DNA of 64,000 nt from Aquisphaera insulae. GTDB taxonomy: Bacteria; Planctomycetota; Planctomycetia; Isosphaerales; Isosphaeraceae. The stretch is taken from NCBI RefSeq assembly GCF_011064615.1, contig NZ_JAALJH010000016.1:57080-121079 (forward strand), given 5' to 3'. The notes below the pieces were generated by a model that saw only the letters and a list, made by a program, of their open reading frames with translations, did not search any database and was not told the origin of the DNA. This document shows, one piece after another, positions 8,818 through 17,483 of the stretch; position 1 is the stretch's first letter, and every line of letters begins with the position of its first letter. The position numbers and the translations under genes are program-made.

Positions 8818-9383
8818 CCAGATCCAGATGGCCGGAACCGCGCCGGACGTGGGTCGACGCGGCGCTCGAGGGGATTGTCGCAAACTGCGGGGCTTCGGGG
8901 CTCAGAGAGCTTGACAGATGGAGCGGGTGGCCGTGGTGGGACACCACGGAGAGCAGGCCGAGTAGTTGGACAGGCTTTTCTCCGGGGCCGAGCCGGTCCC
9001 GTGGTGTTCCACCACCGCCACCCGGAGGGCCTACGTGGCTACAAGGAATGGCAAGATCCACCATCGCGTCGTGCGACAATCCCCGCTCGGGACAGGTCTC
9101 GATCATCGTGCCCGAGAGCGGCCCAAAGAGGCTCTCGGTGAGGAAGGTCTCGGCCAGGAAACCTTCGGCGTCAAGGTCGAGCAGCCCGACCCGCCGCGGT
9201 CCGGGGTCTCCGCCGATTCCGCGGGCAGCCCGTCCGTGAGATACAGGATCGCGGCGGACATCCCGTTCCTCCGGGGACTTCTCTCGTGCGGACCACGCCT
9301 GAATAGGGTACAATAGTACACTGTGATCTCGCCGGGACATCAAGCCGAGGTGGGGCGGGATCTGAGAAAGGGAGGCGGCGGGC
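8818..9383. other. Intergenic region upstream of the subtilase gene
   Basis: About 565 bases. Frames are open here but show no domain and are interrupted in the most protein-like stretch, so I support no gene. It contains two copies of a palindrome (listed separately) and, at its right end, a good -10 element TACAAT (9310-9315 approximately) about 70 bases before the subtilase start codon. Confidence 0.45.
8933..9015. repeat. Duplicated palindrome GTGGTG-N3-CACCAC
   Basis: The 15-base palindrome GTGGTG-N3-CACCAC occurs at 8933-8947 and again at 9001-9015. The first copy extends to 8-base arms (8931-8949). Two identical sites spaced 68 bases apart between genes suggest binding sites for a dimeric regulator, or small hairpins in RNA; either is inference. 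Confidence 0.5.
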
Positions 9384-11105
9384 ATGAGCGGTGGTTATCT
9401 CAAGAGGAGGATCGAGGAAATCGTGGAGGAGCACCGGCTGGGCGCCGGGGGCTCGGCACGGAAGACGGTGAGCGTGATCGTGCAGATGATGACCGCGGAC
9501 GACATGGAGGGCTACCTGCAGGCGAGCGTCGAGGCGATCGAGCTGAGGCGCTCGGTGGCCTCGGCCAGGTCCCTGGTGCCGCCGCGTTTCGAGCTGCTGG
9601 AGCGTTCGGCGCGAGGCGGCGCGCGGGGGAAGTCGGCGAGGCGCGAACTCGCCCAATCCTCCTCGCCGTCCGCCGAGAGCTTCCTGGCGGGTGTGAGGGC
9701 CAGGCAGGTCGCGGAGCATGACCTCGCGGCACGGGGCAAGAGCGCACTTCAACCGTTGATGGAGTCTGATTGGGTGCTCGACCGCGTTGCGAAGGCGGAG
9801 AGGACGCGGGCAGGTCGGAGCGAGCCGAAAGCACCGCGATCGACCGACGGGGGCCGGCCGGTGCCCGTCCACTTCCTGTCCTCGGGCAGCGCCGTCCTGG
9901 AAGTGACGCGCGACGAGCTGGCGGCGCTGCCCAGGCAGCTTCCTCAGGCTCTGGACATCTACGTGAATCGGACGGTGAAGGTGCCACCCGTGGCCAAGGC
10001 GCCCGAGCTGCCGGTCGTCGTCCGGGACAACAAATCGAGCACATGGGGCCTGGCCAGGACCGGGGCCCTGGCCGCGTGGGGCGTCTTCGGGGCGAGAGGC
10101 CGAGGTGTGAAGGTTGCGGTCCTGGACACCGGCGTGGATTCCTCGCATCCGGATCTCGCCGGCCGGGTGGCGGGATTCGCCGAGTTCGATCCGAGCGGAC
10201 GGATCATCGCCGACGACCTCTCATCGGCGTATGACAGCGGGGAGCACGGCACGCATTGCGGCGCCACGATTACCGGCGGTCGCGCCTCCGGGCGCTGCAT
10301 CGGCATGGCGCCCGAGGCGCAGGTGCTGGCCGGCCTGGTCCTCAAGGACGGGGTGGGGACCGACGCCCAGATCCTGGCCGGGATGGAATGGGCGTTACGC
10401 TGCGGGGCCCAGGTGATCAGCATGTCGCTCGGCGGCCTGAGGCTCTCTGCCGACGTCCTGGACACTTACACCCGGACCATCATCTCGGCGAACCGGATGG
10501 GGATTCCGGTGGTGGTGGCCGTGGGCAATGAGGGCTCGCAGACGACCGGGTCGCCGGGTAACGATTTCTTCGCGTTCACCGTCGGCGCGACGGACGTGGA
10601 CGACCGCGCCGCAGGGTTCAGCGGCGGCCGCACCCAGATCATCACGAGCTCGCGGTATGTGGCGGACGAGAGCCTCCCCCTGGTCTACTCCAAGCCCGAG
10701 GTCACCGCGCCGGGCGTGGAGATCTTCTCCGCCGTCCCCGGCGGAGATTGGGAGACCTGGAGCGGCACGTCCATGGCCACGCCGCACGTCGCCGGTGCGA
10801 TGGCCATCCTGCTGGGCGCCCTCCCCGGGCTGCACGAGGTCCCCGTGGCACTTCGTTCGAATCTGGTGCAGACGCTCCTGATCAGCACCGTGAAGGAGCT
10901 GGGCGAGGCCGGCCAGAACCACCGCCATGGCTTCGGCCGGATCGACGTCCTGCGTGCCATCGGCTACGCCGTGGAGCTCGGCTACGGGCCTCCAGAGTGG
11001 TCGACAGCGATGGGCCGGCCGGCCTCGCGACGTCGTCGACATCGAGTGGCCGCTCCGGCTGATCCTCGCCCTGGCTCCCTCCAGGGCGGTTCAGCCCCGT
11101 TGTAG
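9384..11105 (+). CDS. Subtilisin-family (S8) serine protease, no signal peptide
   Basis: A 573-residue subtilase. The triad is complete: Asp248 in VLDTGVDSSHPD, His288 in EHGTHCG and Ser463 in GTSMATPHVAG, with oxyanion Asn382 in AVGNEGS. Residues about 155-200 resemble the inhibitory propeptide (I9-like), with an EVTRDELAAL helix segment and a IYVNRT strand end. The first 150 residues are helical, charged and lack a signal peptide, so the enzyme is probably made and used in the cytoplasm unless exported by another route. A GGGAGG ribosome site supports the ATG at 9384. The C-terminal 30 residues are basic and disordered. A free propeptide-like protein is encoded 1.5 kb downstream. Confidence 0.93.
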   Translation: MSGGYLKRRIEEIVEEHRLGAGGSARKTVSVIVQMMTADDMEGYLQASVEAIELRRSVASARSLVPPRFELLERSARGGARGKSARRELAQSSSPSAESFLAGVRARQVAEHDLAARGKSALQPLMESDWVLDRVAKAERTRAGRSEPKAPRSTDGGRPVPVHFLSSGSAVLEVTRDELAALPRQLPQALDIYVNRTVKVPPVAKAPELPVVVRDNKSSTWGLARTGALAAWGVFGARGRGVKVAVLDTGVDSSHPDLAGRVAGFAEFDPSGRIIADDLSSAYDSGEHGTHCGATITGGRASGRCIGMAPEAQVLAGLVLKDGVGTDAQILAGMEWALRCGAQVISMSLGGLRLSADVLDTYTRTIISANRMGIPVVVAVGNEGSQTTGSPGNDFFAFTVGATDVDDRAAGFSGGRTQIITSSRYVADESLPLVYSKPEVTAPGVEIFSAVPGGDWETWSGTSMATPHVAGAMAILLGALPGLHEVPVALRSNLVQTLLISTVKELGEAGQNHRHGFGRIDVLRAIGYAVELGYGPPEWSTAMGRPASRRRRHRVAAPADPRPGSLQGGSAPL

Positions 11106-11360
11106 AAGCCGGCTTCGCCCGGCGAGCGGGCCGCCCACGTCCCGCCCGATCGCCATGGCGGAGCCACCCTTCACGGGTCGGTTCCGCACCATGTCCCCGA
11201 CTTCCTGGAAGCGGATCACTCCGAGCCAGGATGAGCGGAGCAGGCGGGATGGCTGCACCACAGAGGAAAAGGTCAGCCCCGGGAGGTGAGGCCGGTCGTT
11301 CCACGTCCTGCCGATCGACTTCAAGAACCGCCAGGCTCTCGTCGGTTCCGGGCGCCGGAG

Positions 11361-12374
11361 TCAGCTCTCGGGCTTCGGGCACGCCAGGGCGATCGCCGCC
11401 GTCGCCCAGCTACTCGCGGCCATCGAGATGAACTGGTCTTCCTTGTAGGGAAAGCCGCTCTCGAAATAGGTCTGGAAGGGCTTGCTCCGGCTCCTCACGT
11501 GCCACGAGCCGTCGGATTGTTGGGTGGTCTCGAGGTAGGCGAGCCCCCGGACATACCTGGCGTCGTCGGTGGCCAGTCGCCCCGCCAGATGCAGGGACAC
11601 GAGGGCGGAGCCCGTCGCGTACGCATCGCTGGGCTGGCCGTCGAGCTGCGACCAGCCGCCATCCGGGCGCTGGGTGTCGCGCAGGGCCCTGGCCGCGGTC
11701 TCCACCTCGTCACGGGTCGCCCCCGCGGCCTCGAGACCCCAGAGGCGGAACACGCGATCCTCGTTGTCCCTGGCCGGCTCCTTCAAGAGCCATTCGCGGG
11801 CCGCCCCGATCCGGGCCGTGATTCTCCCTTTCTGATCCGGGAGCCCGAACGAGACAAGGCCACGGATCGCGAGGTATGTCGAGGTGAACGGGCTGGCTTC
11901 GGAGGGAGGACGATTCGAGGTGGTGTGCCAGTACCCCCGCTTCTCGTCGTGTTTCAGGAGGAATTCGACGACCGCCGCGGTCGTCTCGTCGGATTCCCAG
12001 CCTCCCGCCTTGAGCGTCCAGAGAGCATAGCCCGCGCGGGTGACGCCACCGGGCTGACCTTCGCCCTTCCGATAGCTCTCCGCGGCGGAGCTCAGGTCGG
12101 CCTCGGCCTGCTCCAACTGGGTCTCGATCAGCGACGAATCCACCGCGAAGCCCCGCTCCTTTGCCAGCCTCAACGCGAAGACCGGGACGGCCTGGTGATG
12201 GCACGAGAAGCAATCGCGATGGCGGGTGTACTCCTTCGCGCTCCGCGCGATCAGTGGCAGTGACCGCCGGACCGCCGAGCGGTTCTCCTCCGGACCCGGC
12301 GTGCCACCGCGAGCCCCCGACGGCTCGACCAGGGCGGCGAGGAGGAGAGCAACGACCAACGATCCGCGAGACAT
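11361..12374 (-). CDS. Secreted squalene-cyclase-fold protein with CxxCH motif
   Basis: A 337-residue exported protein with a signal peptide at about residues 1-22. Near the N-terminus RDCFSCHHQAVP holds a CxxCH haem-type motif (Cys55, Cys58, His59). The rest has the prenyltransferase/squalene-oxidase alpha-barrel repeats: several short segments of the TQRPDGGWSQLDGQ and TTQQSDGSWHV type, spaced about 60 residues apart. It lacks the DxDD acid motif of true cyclases, so it is unlikely to be one. Planctomycetes encode many such cytochrome-like secreted repeat proteins of unknown role. The ATG at 12374 gives the signal peptide directly at the N-terminus; the longer frame would bury it. Confidence 0.88.
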   Translation of the reverse strand: MSRGSLVVALLLAALVEPSGARGGTPGPEENRSAVRRSLPLIARSAKEYTRHRDCFSCHHQAVPVFALRLAKERGFAVDSSLIETQLEQAEADLSSAAESYRKGEGQPGGVTRAGYALWTLKAGGWESDETTAAVVEFLLKHDEKRGYWHTTSNRPPSEASPFTSTYLAIRGLVSFGLPDQKGRITARIGAAREWLLKEPARDNEDRVFRLWGLEAAGATRDEVETAARALRDTQRPDGGWSQLDGQPSDAYATGSALVSLHLAGRLATDDARYVRGLAYLETTQQSDGSWHVRSRSKPFQTYFESGFPYKEDQFISMAASSWATAAIALACPKPES

Positions 12375-12606
12375 GCGAATGCTCACCTGGCGACTCCGAT
12401 GGGGTCGAGCCTCGAGCTCAAAGGCCGAGGTAGCCCAGAGCCATGTCGATCTCGTCGCCCGGAGTCCTACACGGGCCGACCGTACCCACATTGGACAGCC
12501 GGGACGCCTTCGTGTCCAAGGAAAATCGGCGAGGAGAGGCCGGCCGACCGCGGTCATCGAGGATCGGCTTTGCGTCACCGGCGCCTTGCCGATAGGATGG
12601 ACGATC

Positions 12607-12999
12607 ATGAGCCACCCGGACGCCTCGAAGATCGATCTCGGGGAGCTCCGCGACTTCGCGGCGGCGTCCGGCACGTCGCGCCGGAGCGTCATCGTCGAGC
12701 TCTGTGGGGCTGGCCTGAAGGTCCCGGCCCGACCGGCCTCGCGGGCCATGCCACCAAAGTCGGAGGTCGTTCCCCGCGGCACGCGACCGGACCTGGGGCG
12801 CGGGGAGGCCATGGATCAGCTTCAGCAGGCCCTCGGCGCGCTCGGGCTGGCCCGGGACGTGGTGCGACTGGATGCGGCCGAGGCCTTCGTGGTGAGCGTC
12901 ACACCGGCGCAACTCCGGGATGTCGCGGGGCTGCCGCTCGTCGGCATCGTCCGGCCCAACCGGACTCATCGGGCCTCGAGGAAGAGGACCGGGAGCTGA
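12607..12999 (+). CDS. Small protein resembling a free subtilase propeptide (I9-like)
   Basis: A 130-residue protein without a signal peptide. Its last 60 residues contain a run of the type AFVVSVTPAQLRDVAGLPLV followed by GIVRPNRT, which has the pattern of subtilase propeptide domains: strand, helix with AQL and L-A-L spacing, then a strand ending in a basic tail. The propeptide region of the S8 protease 1.5 kb upstream shows a similar pattern, ending in VNRT as this one ends in PNRT. Stand-alone I9 proteins inhibit or chaperone subtilases. The N-terminal 60 residues look like a short helical (ribbon-helix-helix-like) segment. The link to the protease is inference from pattern and proximity. 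Confidence 0.7.
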   Translation: MSHPDASKIDLGELRDFAAASGTSRRSVIVELCGAGLKVPARPASRAMPPKSEVVPRGTRPDLGRGEAMDQLQQALGALGLARDVVRLDAAEAFVVSVTPAQLRDVAGLPLVGIVRPNRTHRASRKRTGS

Positions 13000-13080
13000 C
13001 CGGGTAAGGACTACGGTCCGGGGATACGACGGCCATCGCGGGCACTGCCCCCGACGACCGGCGGGAGATGATCTCTGCCC

Positions 13081-14568
13081 ATGAACGTCATCGTCGTGGT
13101 CTGCAATAGCATGCATCTAGGCTTCCTTGGTGCATATGGCAATGCCTGGATCGAGACGCCGAACCTCGATCGGCTGGCGGCCGAGGGGGTGGCCTTCGAT
13201 CACCACTTCCCGGAAAACCTGACCACCCTGCCGACGCGGCGGACCTGGTGGACCGGGCGGTACGGGTTTCCGGACGCCGACGAGGGATGGACGCCCCTCC
13301 GACCGGACGAGCTGATCCTGCCGGATCGACTCTGGGACCGGGGAATCCGGACGGCCCTGATCTCGGACGTGCCGCTCCTCCGCGAGATCGGGCTCGGGTA
13401 CGGCCGGGGCTTCGATGACGTGATCTGGGTCCGGGGGAGCGGATATGATCCGCTGATTCCCCCGTCAGATCGCCGCGCGAAGGGCGTTCGGCTGGAGGAC
13501 GAGCCGGGCCTGAGACTTCCCCCCGACGACGACCCGGACCGCGAACGCTGGAAGACGCGCTGGGAGCAATTGCTACGCAACCGAGCCGTGCTCGGGACGG
13601 ATTCGGAAGAAAACACGGGCGTCGCCCGGACCGTGCGGTCGGCCATCGACTGGCTGGAGCGGCGCGGGAAGGAGTCCGACGAGTTCCTCCTCTGGCTGGA
13701 CATCTTCAGCCCGCACGGGCCGTGGGATCCGCCCCAGCCCTACCGCGACCAGTACGCCACCGAGGAGCCCGACGAGTTCGAGGCCGGCGAGGAAGGGGAC
13801 CTCGTCGAGGAGTCCGAGGACGAGGAGATCGACGTCGAGGAGATACCCGTCCTGATCGACGTCCCCGCCGGCGCGGTGGGGGAGGTCCTGGACGAGGCCG
13901 AACTCTTCCGCCTGAGGCGGACCTACGCCGGGACCGTCACGCTCGTGGATCGCTGGCTGGGCGAGCTGTTCGACGCCCTCCGGCGGATGGGCCGGATGGA
14001 GGACACCCTGATCGTCTTCACGAGCGACCAGGGAGAGCCTCTGGGTGAGCACGGCTACGTCCGCCGGTTCCGCCCGTGGCTCTACGAGGAGCTCGTGCAC
14101 ACGCCCCTGATCGTCCGGATGCCCGGCGGCAAGCACGGCGGGATCCGCCGCCAGCCGATCGTCCAGACGGTGGACCTGCTGCCCACCATCCTGGGCGCCT
14201 TCGGCGTCCCCGCCGGCAAGGACGACGAGCCCGCGATCCACGGCCACGACCTGCTGCCCATCATTCGCGGCGATCAAACCAAGGTTCGCGATTATGCTTG
14301 CATGGGAATGGACGCGGAGGAGTTCGCTATCCGGACCCACCACTGGCATTACATCCTGCCGCTGGTCTCCGACCCCGAGGAGCCGCGGTCGCCGGAGCTC
14401 TATCGGAAGCCGGAGGACCGCTGGGACCAGAACGACGTGATCGAGCAGTACCAGGAGACGGCCGACCAGCTCGAGCTAGCGCTCCGGCGTTTCGTCGAGG
14501 CCCTTGGACGCGATGCGATCGACGAGCTCCCCGGCCTTCGGGACGCGGCTCGCCTGGGGGGATCCTGA
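13081..14568 (+). CDS. Sulfatase-fold protein with degenerate active site
   Basis: A 495-residue member of the sulfatase branch of the alkaline phosphatase superfamily, without a signal peptide. Fold markers are clear (GAYGN, TPNLDRLAAEGV, FFSPHGPW-like and DLLPTILGAFG segments). The key residues are altered: the metal Asp-Asp near the N-terminus is Asn9-Ser10, the formylglycine Cys/Ser of CxPSR is Thr49 in TLPTR, and the usual Asp-His near residue 316 is Asp316-Gln317. An acidic insert lies near residues 230-265. It may use Thr as nucleophile or be inactive. Its 3' end overlaps the convergent lipoprotein gene by 93 bases. Confidence 0.88.
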   Translation: MNVIVVVCNSMHLGFLGAYGNAWIETPNLDRLAAEGVAFDHHFPENLTTLPTRRTWWTGRYGFPDADEGWTPLRPDELILPDRLWDRGIRTALISDVPLLREIGLGYGRGFDDVIWVRGSGYDPLIPPSDRRAKGVRLEDEPGLRLPPDDDPDRERWKTRWEQLLRNRAVLGTDSEENTGVARTVRSAIDWLERRGKESDEFLLWLDIFSPHGPWDPPQPYRDQYATEEPDEFEAGEEGDLVEESEDEEIDVEEIPVLIDVPAGAVGEVLDEAELFRLRRTYAGTVTLVDRWLGELFDALRRMGRMEDTLIVFTSDQGEPLGEHGYVRRFRPWLYEELVHTPLIVRMPGGKHGGIRRQPIVQTVDLLPTILGAFGVPAGKDDEPAIHGHDLLPIIRGDQTKVRDYACMGMDAEEFAIRTHHWHYILPLVSDPEEPRSPELYRKPEDRWDQNDVIEQYQETADQLELALRRFVEALGRDAIDELPGLRDAARLGGS

Positions 14569-16515
14569 GCCGACCGTGGCCGCTTGTGGGCTCGCGGGGC
14601 GGATGCTCCCCTGCGGCGATGCCCACGGGTAGGCGATGCCGCGGCACTTCGACGAGCCCGCCGGGCCGCTGCATGGGGTGCAGCCCTTGCCGGGGAGCGG
14701 CCCGTGCGTGCTGTGGCACGAGCAGGAGCAACCGTCGCCGAGTTTGCCCTTCATCTTGTGGACGGTCTCCGACAGGATCCCCCAGTGCAACCAGGAGAGG
14801 TGGGCCTTTTCATGATGGCCTGACGTCGCGACGGCCGATTGCGGCGAGGCGGAGGGCGTCTTCGCGACCGGCGCCGGCGGCGGGGACTGCGGCGACGCGA
14901 GAACCGTCGTGGCCGGCCTGGGGCAGGGGGCGTTGAGGGCCTTGCCGTAGCTGGTCGGCAGGACGATCGCCGGGAGCTGGGGGCTGGGTGAGGCCTCGGC
15001 CACGGATTGCGGCGAGGACCTGGGCGCGGCCGCGTGTGTCCCCTTCGGATGCTTCAGGTCGTGCAGCCAGGAGAGGAACGAATGCCCGTGTCCGGCGGGC
15101 TTCGCCGACGCGGACTGCGCGGAGGCCGTCGGCCTGGTCTGCGGCGACGGAGCCTGAGCCGAGGCCGCCGGGGATCGCCAGGTCGTCGGGTAGGGCATGG
15201 AGCGTGATTGATTGGAGGGCGAAATCGCGGCCTGCGGACCGGCCGGTTCGGTGGCCTGGCCCGTCGTCGCGGCCGGAACCTGGATGGCGGGAAGCGGAGG
15301 CGCGACGTCGGCCGCCGCCTCCGAGGCATTCGGAGCGGCCGGAGCGGGGGTCGGTACAGCCGGAGCCGGCGCCGTCGGGGTGGTTGCCTCCTGCCCGGGA
15401 GTGATCGGTTTCGGGCCGGGCTCTGCGCTGGGCTTGGGCTCCGAAGGGGGGGCCGTGGGTTTCTGTCCGCTCTGGGCCGGTGCCGGGGCAGGTGGCTTGG
15501 GAGTCGTGGTCGTGGGCGGCTTCGGCGTCGGTGTCGTCGGCGGAGTGACGCTGGGGGGCGCCGGGATCGGCGGAGGCGAATCGCCTCGCGGGGTCAGTGG
15601 CGGGGGCTGCAAGGACGGAGCTGCCACCGGAACGGAGCCTGACTTTTCCGTGGGTGCACTGGCGTCCAGGGGAGGAGTTGCCGACGGCGACGCCAACGGC
15701 CTTTCCGTGGTCCCACCGGCCGGTATCGCCGGCATTGCGAGGGCAGGGCCCGGGGCCTCCGTCGCGACCTCGGAGATCGAGACCGTCTGGAGGTGCTCCT
15801 CCAGCCTGGGCTGGCGGTCGTCGGCCCGGCGGATCGCCTCATCGTTGTTCGCCGGAGACAGCTCGGGGGGCGTCTCGACCAGGGCCGGGCCGTCGGTCGC
15901 CGGGAGGTCTCCCGGCCGAACCTCGAGCGCCACGTCGCCGGCCGGCCTGGGGAGCTCGTGCGGCATGGGGCGGGGTCGAGGCGGGACCGCCGATCTGGGC
16001 GCCGTCGTTCCCGAGAGCGGCTCGGGATCGCCTAGGACGAGGCCGGACCCGCTCGGGACGTCGCGAGAGTCGGGGTCGTCGCCGCCGGTTGTCCGGACGT
16101 CGGAATCGCGGCCACGGCCGATGGCGGCGGCGGCGAGCGGCGAGGCGAAGCGACCGTAGGGGTCGGCAGTCTCGACCGAGGTCCGGGCCGAGTTCCGCGA
16201 GCTGAGTTGGGGGAACCAGCGCGACAGTCGGCCCTGTCGCGAGGGGGACGGCCAGACCTCCGAATCTCGGTTGCCGTGCGCCAGGGCTTCCGGGGCAGCC
16301 TCCGACGATCGCGGCGTCGCGTCCGTCGCCATGGCCCCCGCGGCGTCAACCGGGTCCGGCATGTGTCGGAAGAGGGAGGTGCGCTGGCCGATCCGGGGCT
16401 CGTCCTGGCCCTTCGAACGCCACGCCAGGCGAGACTGCATACCCGTACAGCCGGGGCCGCTCAGCGCGATCAGCAGCAGCGGTAAGACGAACCGGCGATT
16501 TGGCGACGATTTCAT
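14476..16515 (-). CDS. Pro-rich lipoprotein with C-terminal Cys cluster
   Basis: A 679-residue exported protein. The start at 16515 puts a basic N-region and hydrophobic stretch directly before a lipobox (LSGPGC), so it is probably lipid-anchored at Cys near residue 22. Residues 90-300 are polar; residues about 300-560 are low-complexity Pro/Ala/Thr/Ser, including KPP and SPQ repeats, and look unfolded and wall-spanning. Near the C-terminus is a Cys-rich segment (GCSCSCHSTHG and CTPCSG), which could bind metal or form disulfides. Similar proteins are common in planctomycetes and lack a known role. The gene overlaps the sulfatase-like gene at the 3' end, tail to tail. Confidence 0.8.
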   Translation of the reverse strand: MKSSPNRRFVLPLLLIALSGPGCTGMQSRLAWRSKGQDEPRIGQRTSLFRHMPDPVDAAGAMATDATPRSSEAAPEALAHGNRDSEVWPSPSRQGRLSRWFPQLSSRNSARTSVETADPYGRFASPLAAAAIGRGRDSDVRTTGGDDPDSRDVPSGSGLVLGDPEPLSGTTAPRSAVPPRPRPMPHELPRPAGDVALEVRPGDLPATDGPALVETPPELSPANNDEAIRRADDRQPRLEEHLQTVSISEVATEAPGPALAMPAIPAGGTTERPLASPSATPPLDASAPTEKSGSVPVAAPSLQPPPLTPRGDSPPPIPAPPSVTPPTTPTPKPPTTTTPKPPAPAPAQSGQKPTAPPSEPKPSAEPGPKPITPGQEATTPTAPAPAVPTPAPAAPNASEAAADVAPPLPAIQVPAATTGQATEPAGPQAAISPSNQSRSMPYPTTWRSPAASAQAPSPQTRPTASAQSASAKPAGHGHSFLSWLHDLKHPKGTHAAAPRSSPQSVAEASPSPQLPAIVLPTSYGKALNAPCPRPATTVLASPQSPPPAPVAKTPSASPQSAVATSGHHEKAHLSWLHWGILSETVHKMKGKLGDGCSCSCHSTHGPLPGKGCTPCSGPAGSSKCRGIAYPWASPQGSIRPASPQAATVGSGSPQASRVPKAGELVDRIASKGLDETPER

Positions 16516-16682
16516 GGCGACTCCCTCCGCCAGGGCCTGCAACTTCCGCCCGTGGCCGCGTTCGCCTCGCCGAGGCGACGAGCGGACATCCTCCGTCGTC
16601 TTCCATCGACCGATCCCGCAGGTCACTGGGCTGAATTCGTCGGAGTCGCCCCGAGCGTGCGCGAGAATGCACCTAGATTCGG

Positions 16683-16688
16683 TATAAT
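16683..16688 (+). promoter_or_regulatory. -10 element TATAAT
   Basis: A perfect TATAAT about 85 bases upstream of the cyclic-nucleotide-binding gene, in an otherwise GC-rich spacer. No convincing -35 box stands 16-18 bases in front of it. Confidence 0.4.
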
Positions 16689-16773
16689 CGGGTAAGTCGC
16701 CGTCGGGTCGCGGGACTCGTCAACGGGACGGGTCGCCCGCCCCGCACCAACGCTACGCTGGGGGGCAGGGCTC

Positions 16774-17310
16774 ATGATCCAGGAGGAGGCGGCCGCGCGA
16801 TTCATGTCGGCGCCGTGGCTGGCGGAGGTGGACCCGGATGCGAAGCGCGCGGTCCTGAACGCTCTCGACGAGCAGAAAGCCGGGGCCGGCAGCACGCTCC
16901 TGGCCCAGGGGCAGCCGAACGATCACCTCTCCTTCCTGATCGAGGGGACGGTCGAGCTGGATCGAACTTTTTCGGGCGGTCGAAAGGAGATCCTCACCAC
17001 CCTCTCATCCCCGGCCGTGTTCGGGACGACCTCGTTCTTCCAGCCGAAGCCCCCGACGGTGACGGTCCGAGCCAAGACCGATGTTTGGATGCTCACATTG
17101 CATCATCCTGCGCATGAGGCATTGAGGCGGGAGCATCCGCACGCGGCGGAGGCGCTGGCCCTTGCCGTCGTTCGGGCGCTCTCGGAGCGGTTCGATCTGC
17201 TCGACAAGCTGTTCACGGATTACATCACCAGGCACCCCGATGCTCCGGCGGCTTCCGCTTCGGAGTGGTCCCGCTTCCGGTCGCGACTCTTCGAGCAGCA
17301 CAAGATCTGA
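16774..17310 (+). CDS. Cyclic-nucleotide-binding domain protein
   Basis: A 178-residue protein with a single cNMP-binding (cap-family effector) fold. The start of the beta-roll is clear (GSTLLAQGQPNDHLSFLIEGTVEL), followed by GGRKEILTTL and the phosphate-binding-cassette region around SPAVFGTTSFF. The canonical Arg of the cAMP cassette is not obvious, so ligand binding is uncertain. There is no C-terminal helix-turn-helix: after the roll come only helices and a basic tail, so it is not a CRP-type transcription factor and more likely a small sensor or partner protein. A good -10 element lies upstream, and the PIG-L gene follows 173 bases later on the same strand. Confidence 0.85.
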   Translation: MIQEEAAARFMSAPWLAEVDPDAKRAVLNALDEQKAGAGSTLLAQGQPNDHLSFLIEGTVELDRTFSGGRKEILTTLSSPAVFGTTSFFQPKPPTVTVRAKTDVWMLTLHHPAHEALRREHPHAAEALALAVVRALSERFDLLDKLFTDYITRHPDAPAASASEWSRFRSRLFEQHKI

Positions 17311-17483
17311 ATGCTTGCCCGCTGAAGAGTTGGGCCGATCCTGGGGGTCGGAGGGGAGAGGCATGTCGTGAGGCCGTCGCCCCGCGGGTCGCGGTTCGCC
17401 AGGTTGACGCCGGCCGCCCGGGGCCTCAGAATGGAGCTCCCGGGATTTCGCGCATTCCTTTGGATTCCTCGATTCGAGCGATC

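Noticed and set aside
8765..9385. Frames on both strands between the helicase partner and the subtilase
   Set aside because: Protein-like pieces are short and interrupted, and no family is visible; not enough to call a gene or relic.
5852..11105. A known SNF2-containing defence system (such as DISARM) at the helicase locus
   Set aside because: No methylase, PLD nuclease or other system components flank the pair; the subtilase is over 500 bases away with its own -10 element.
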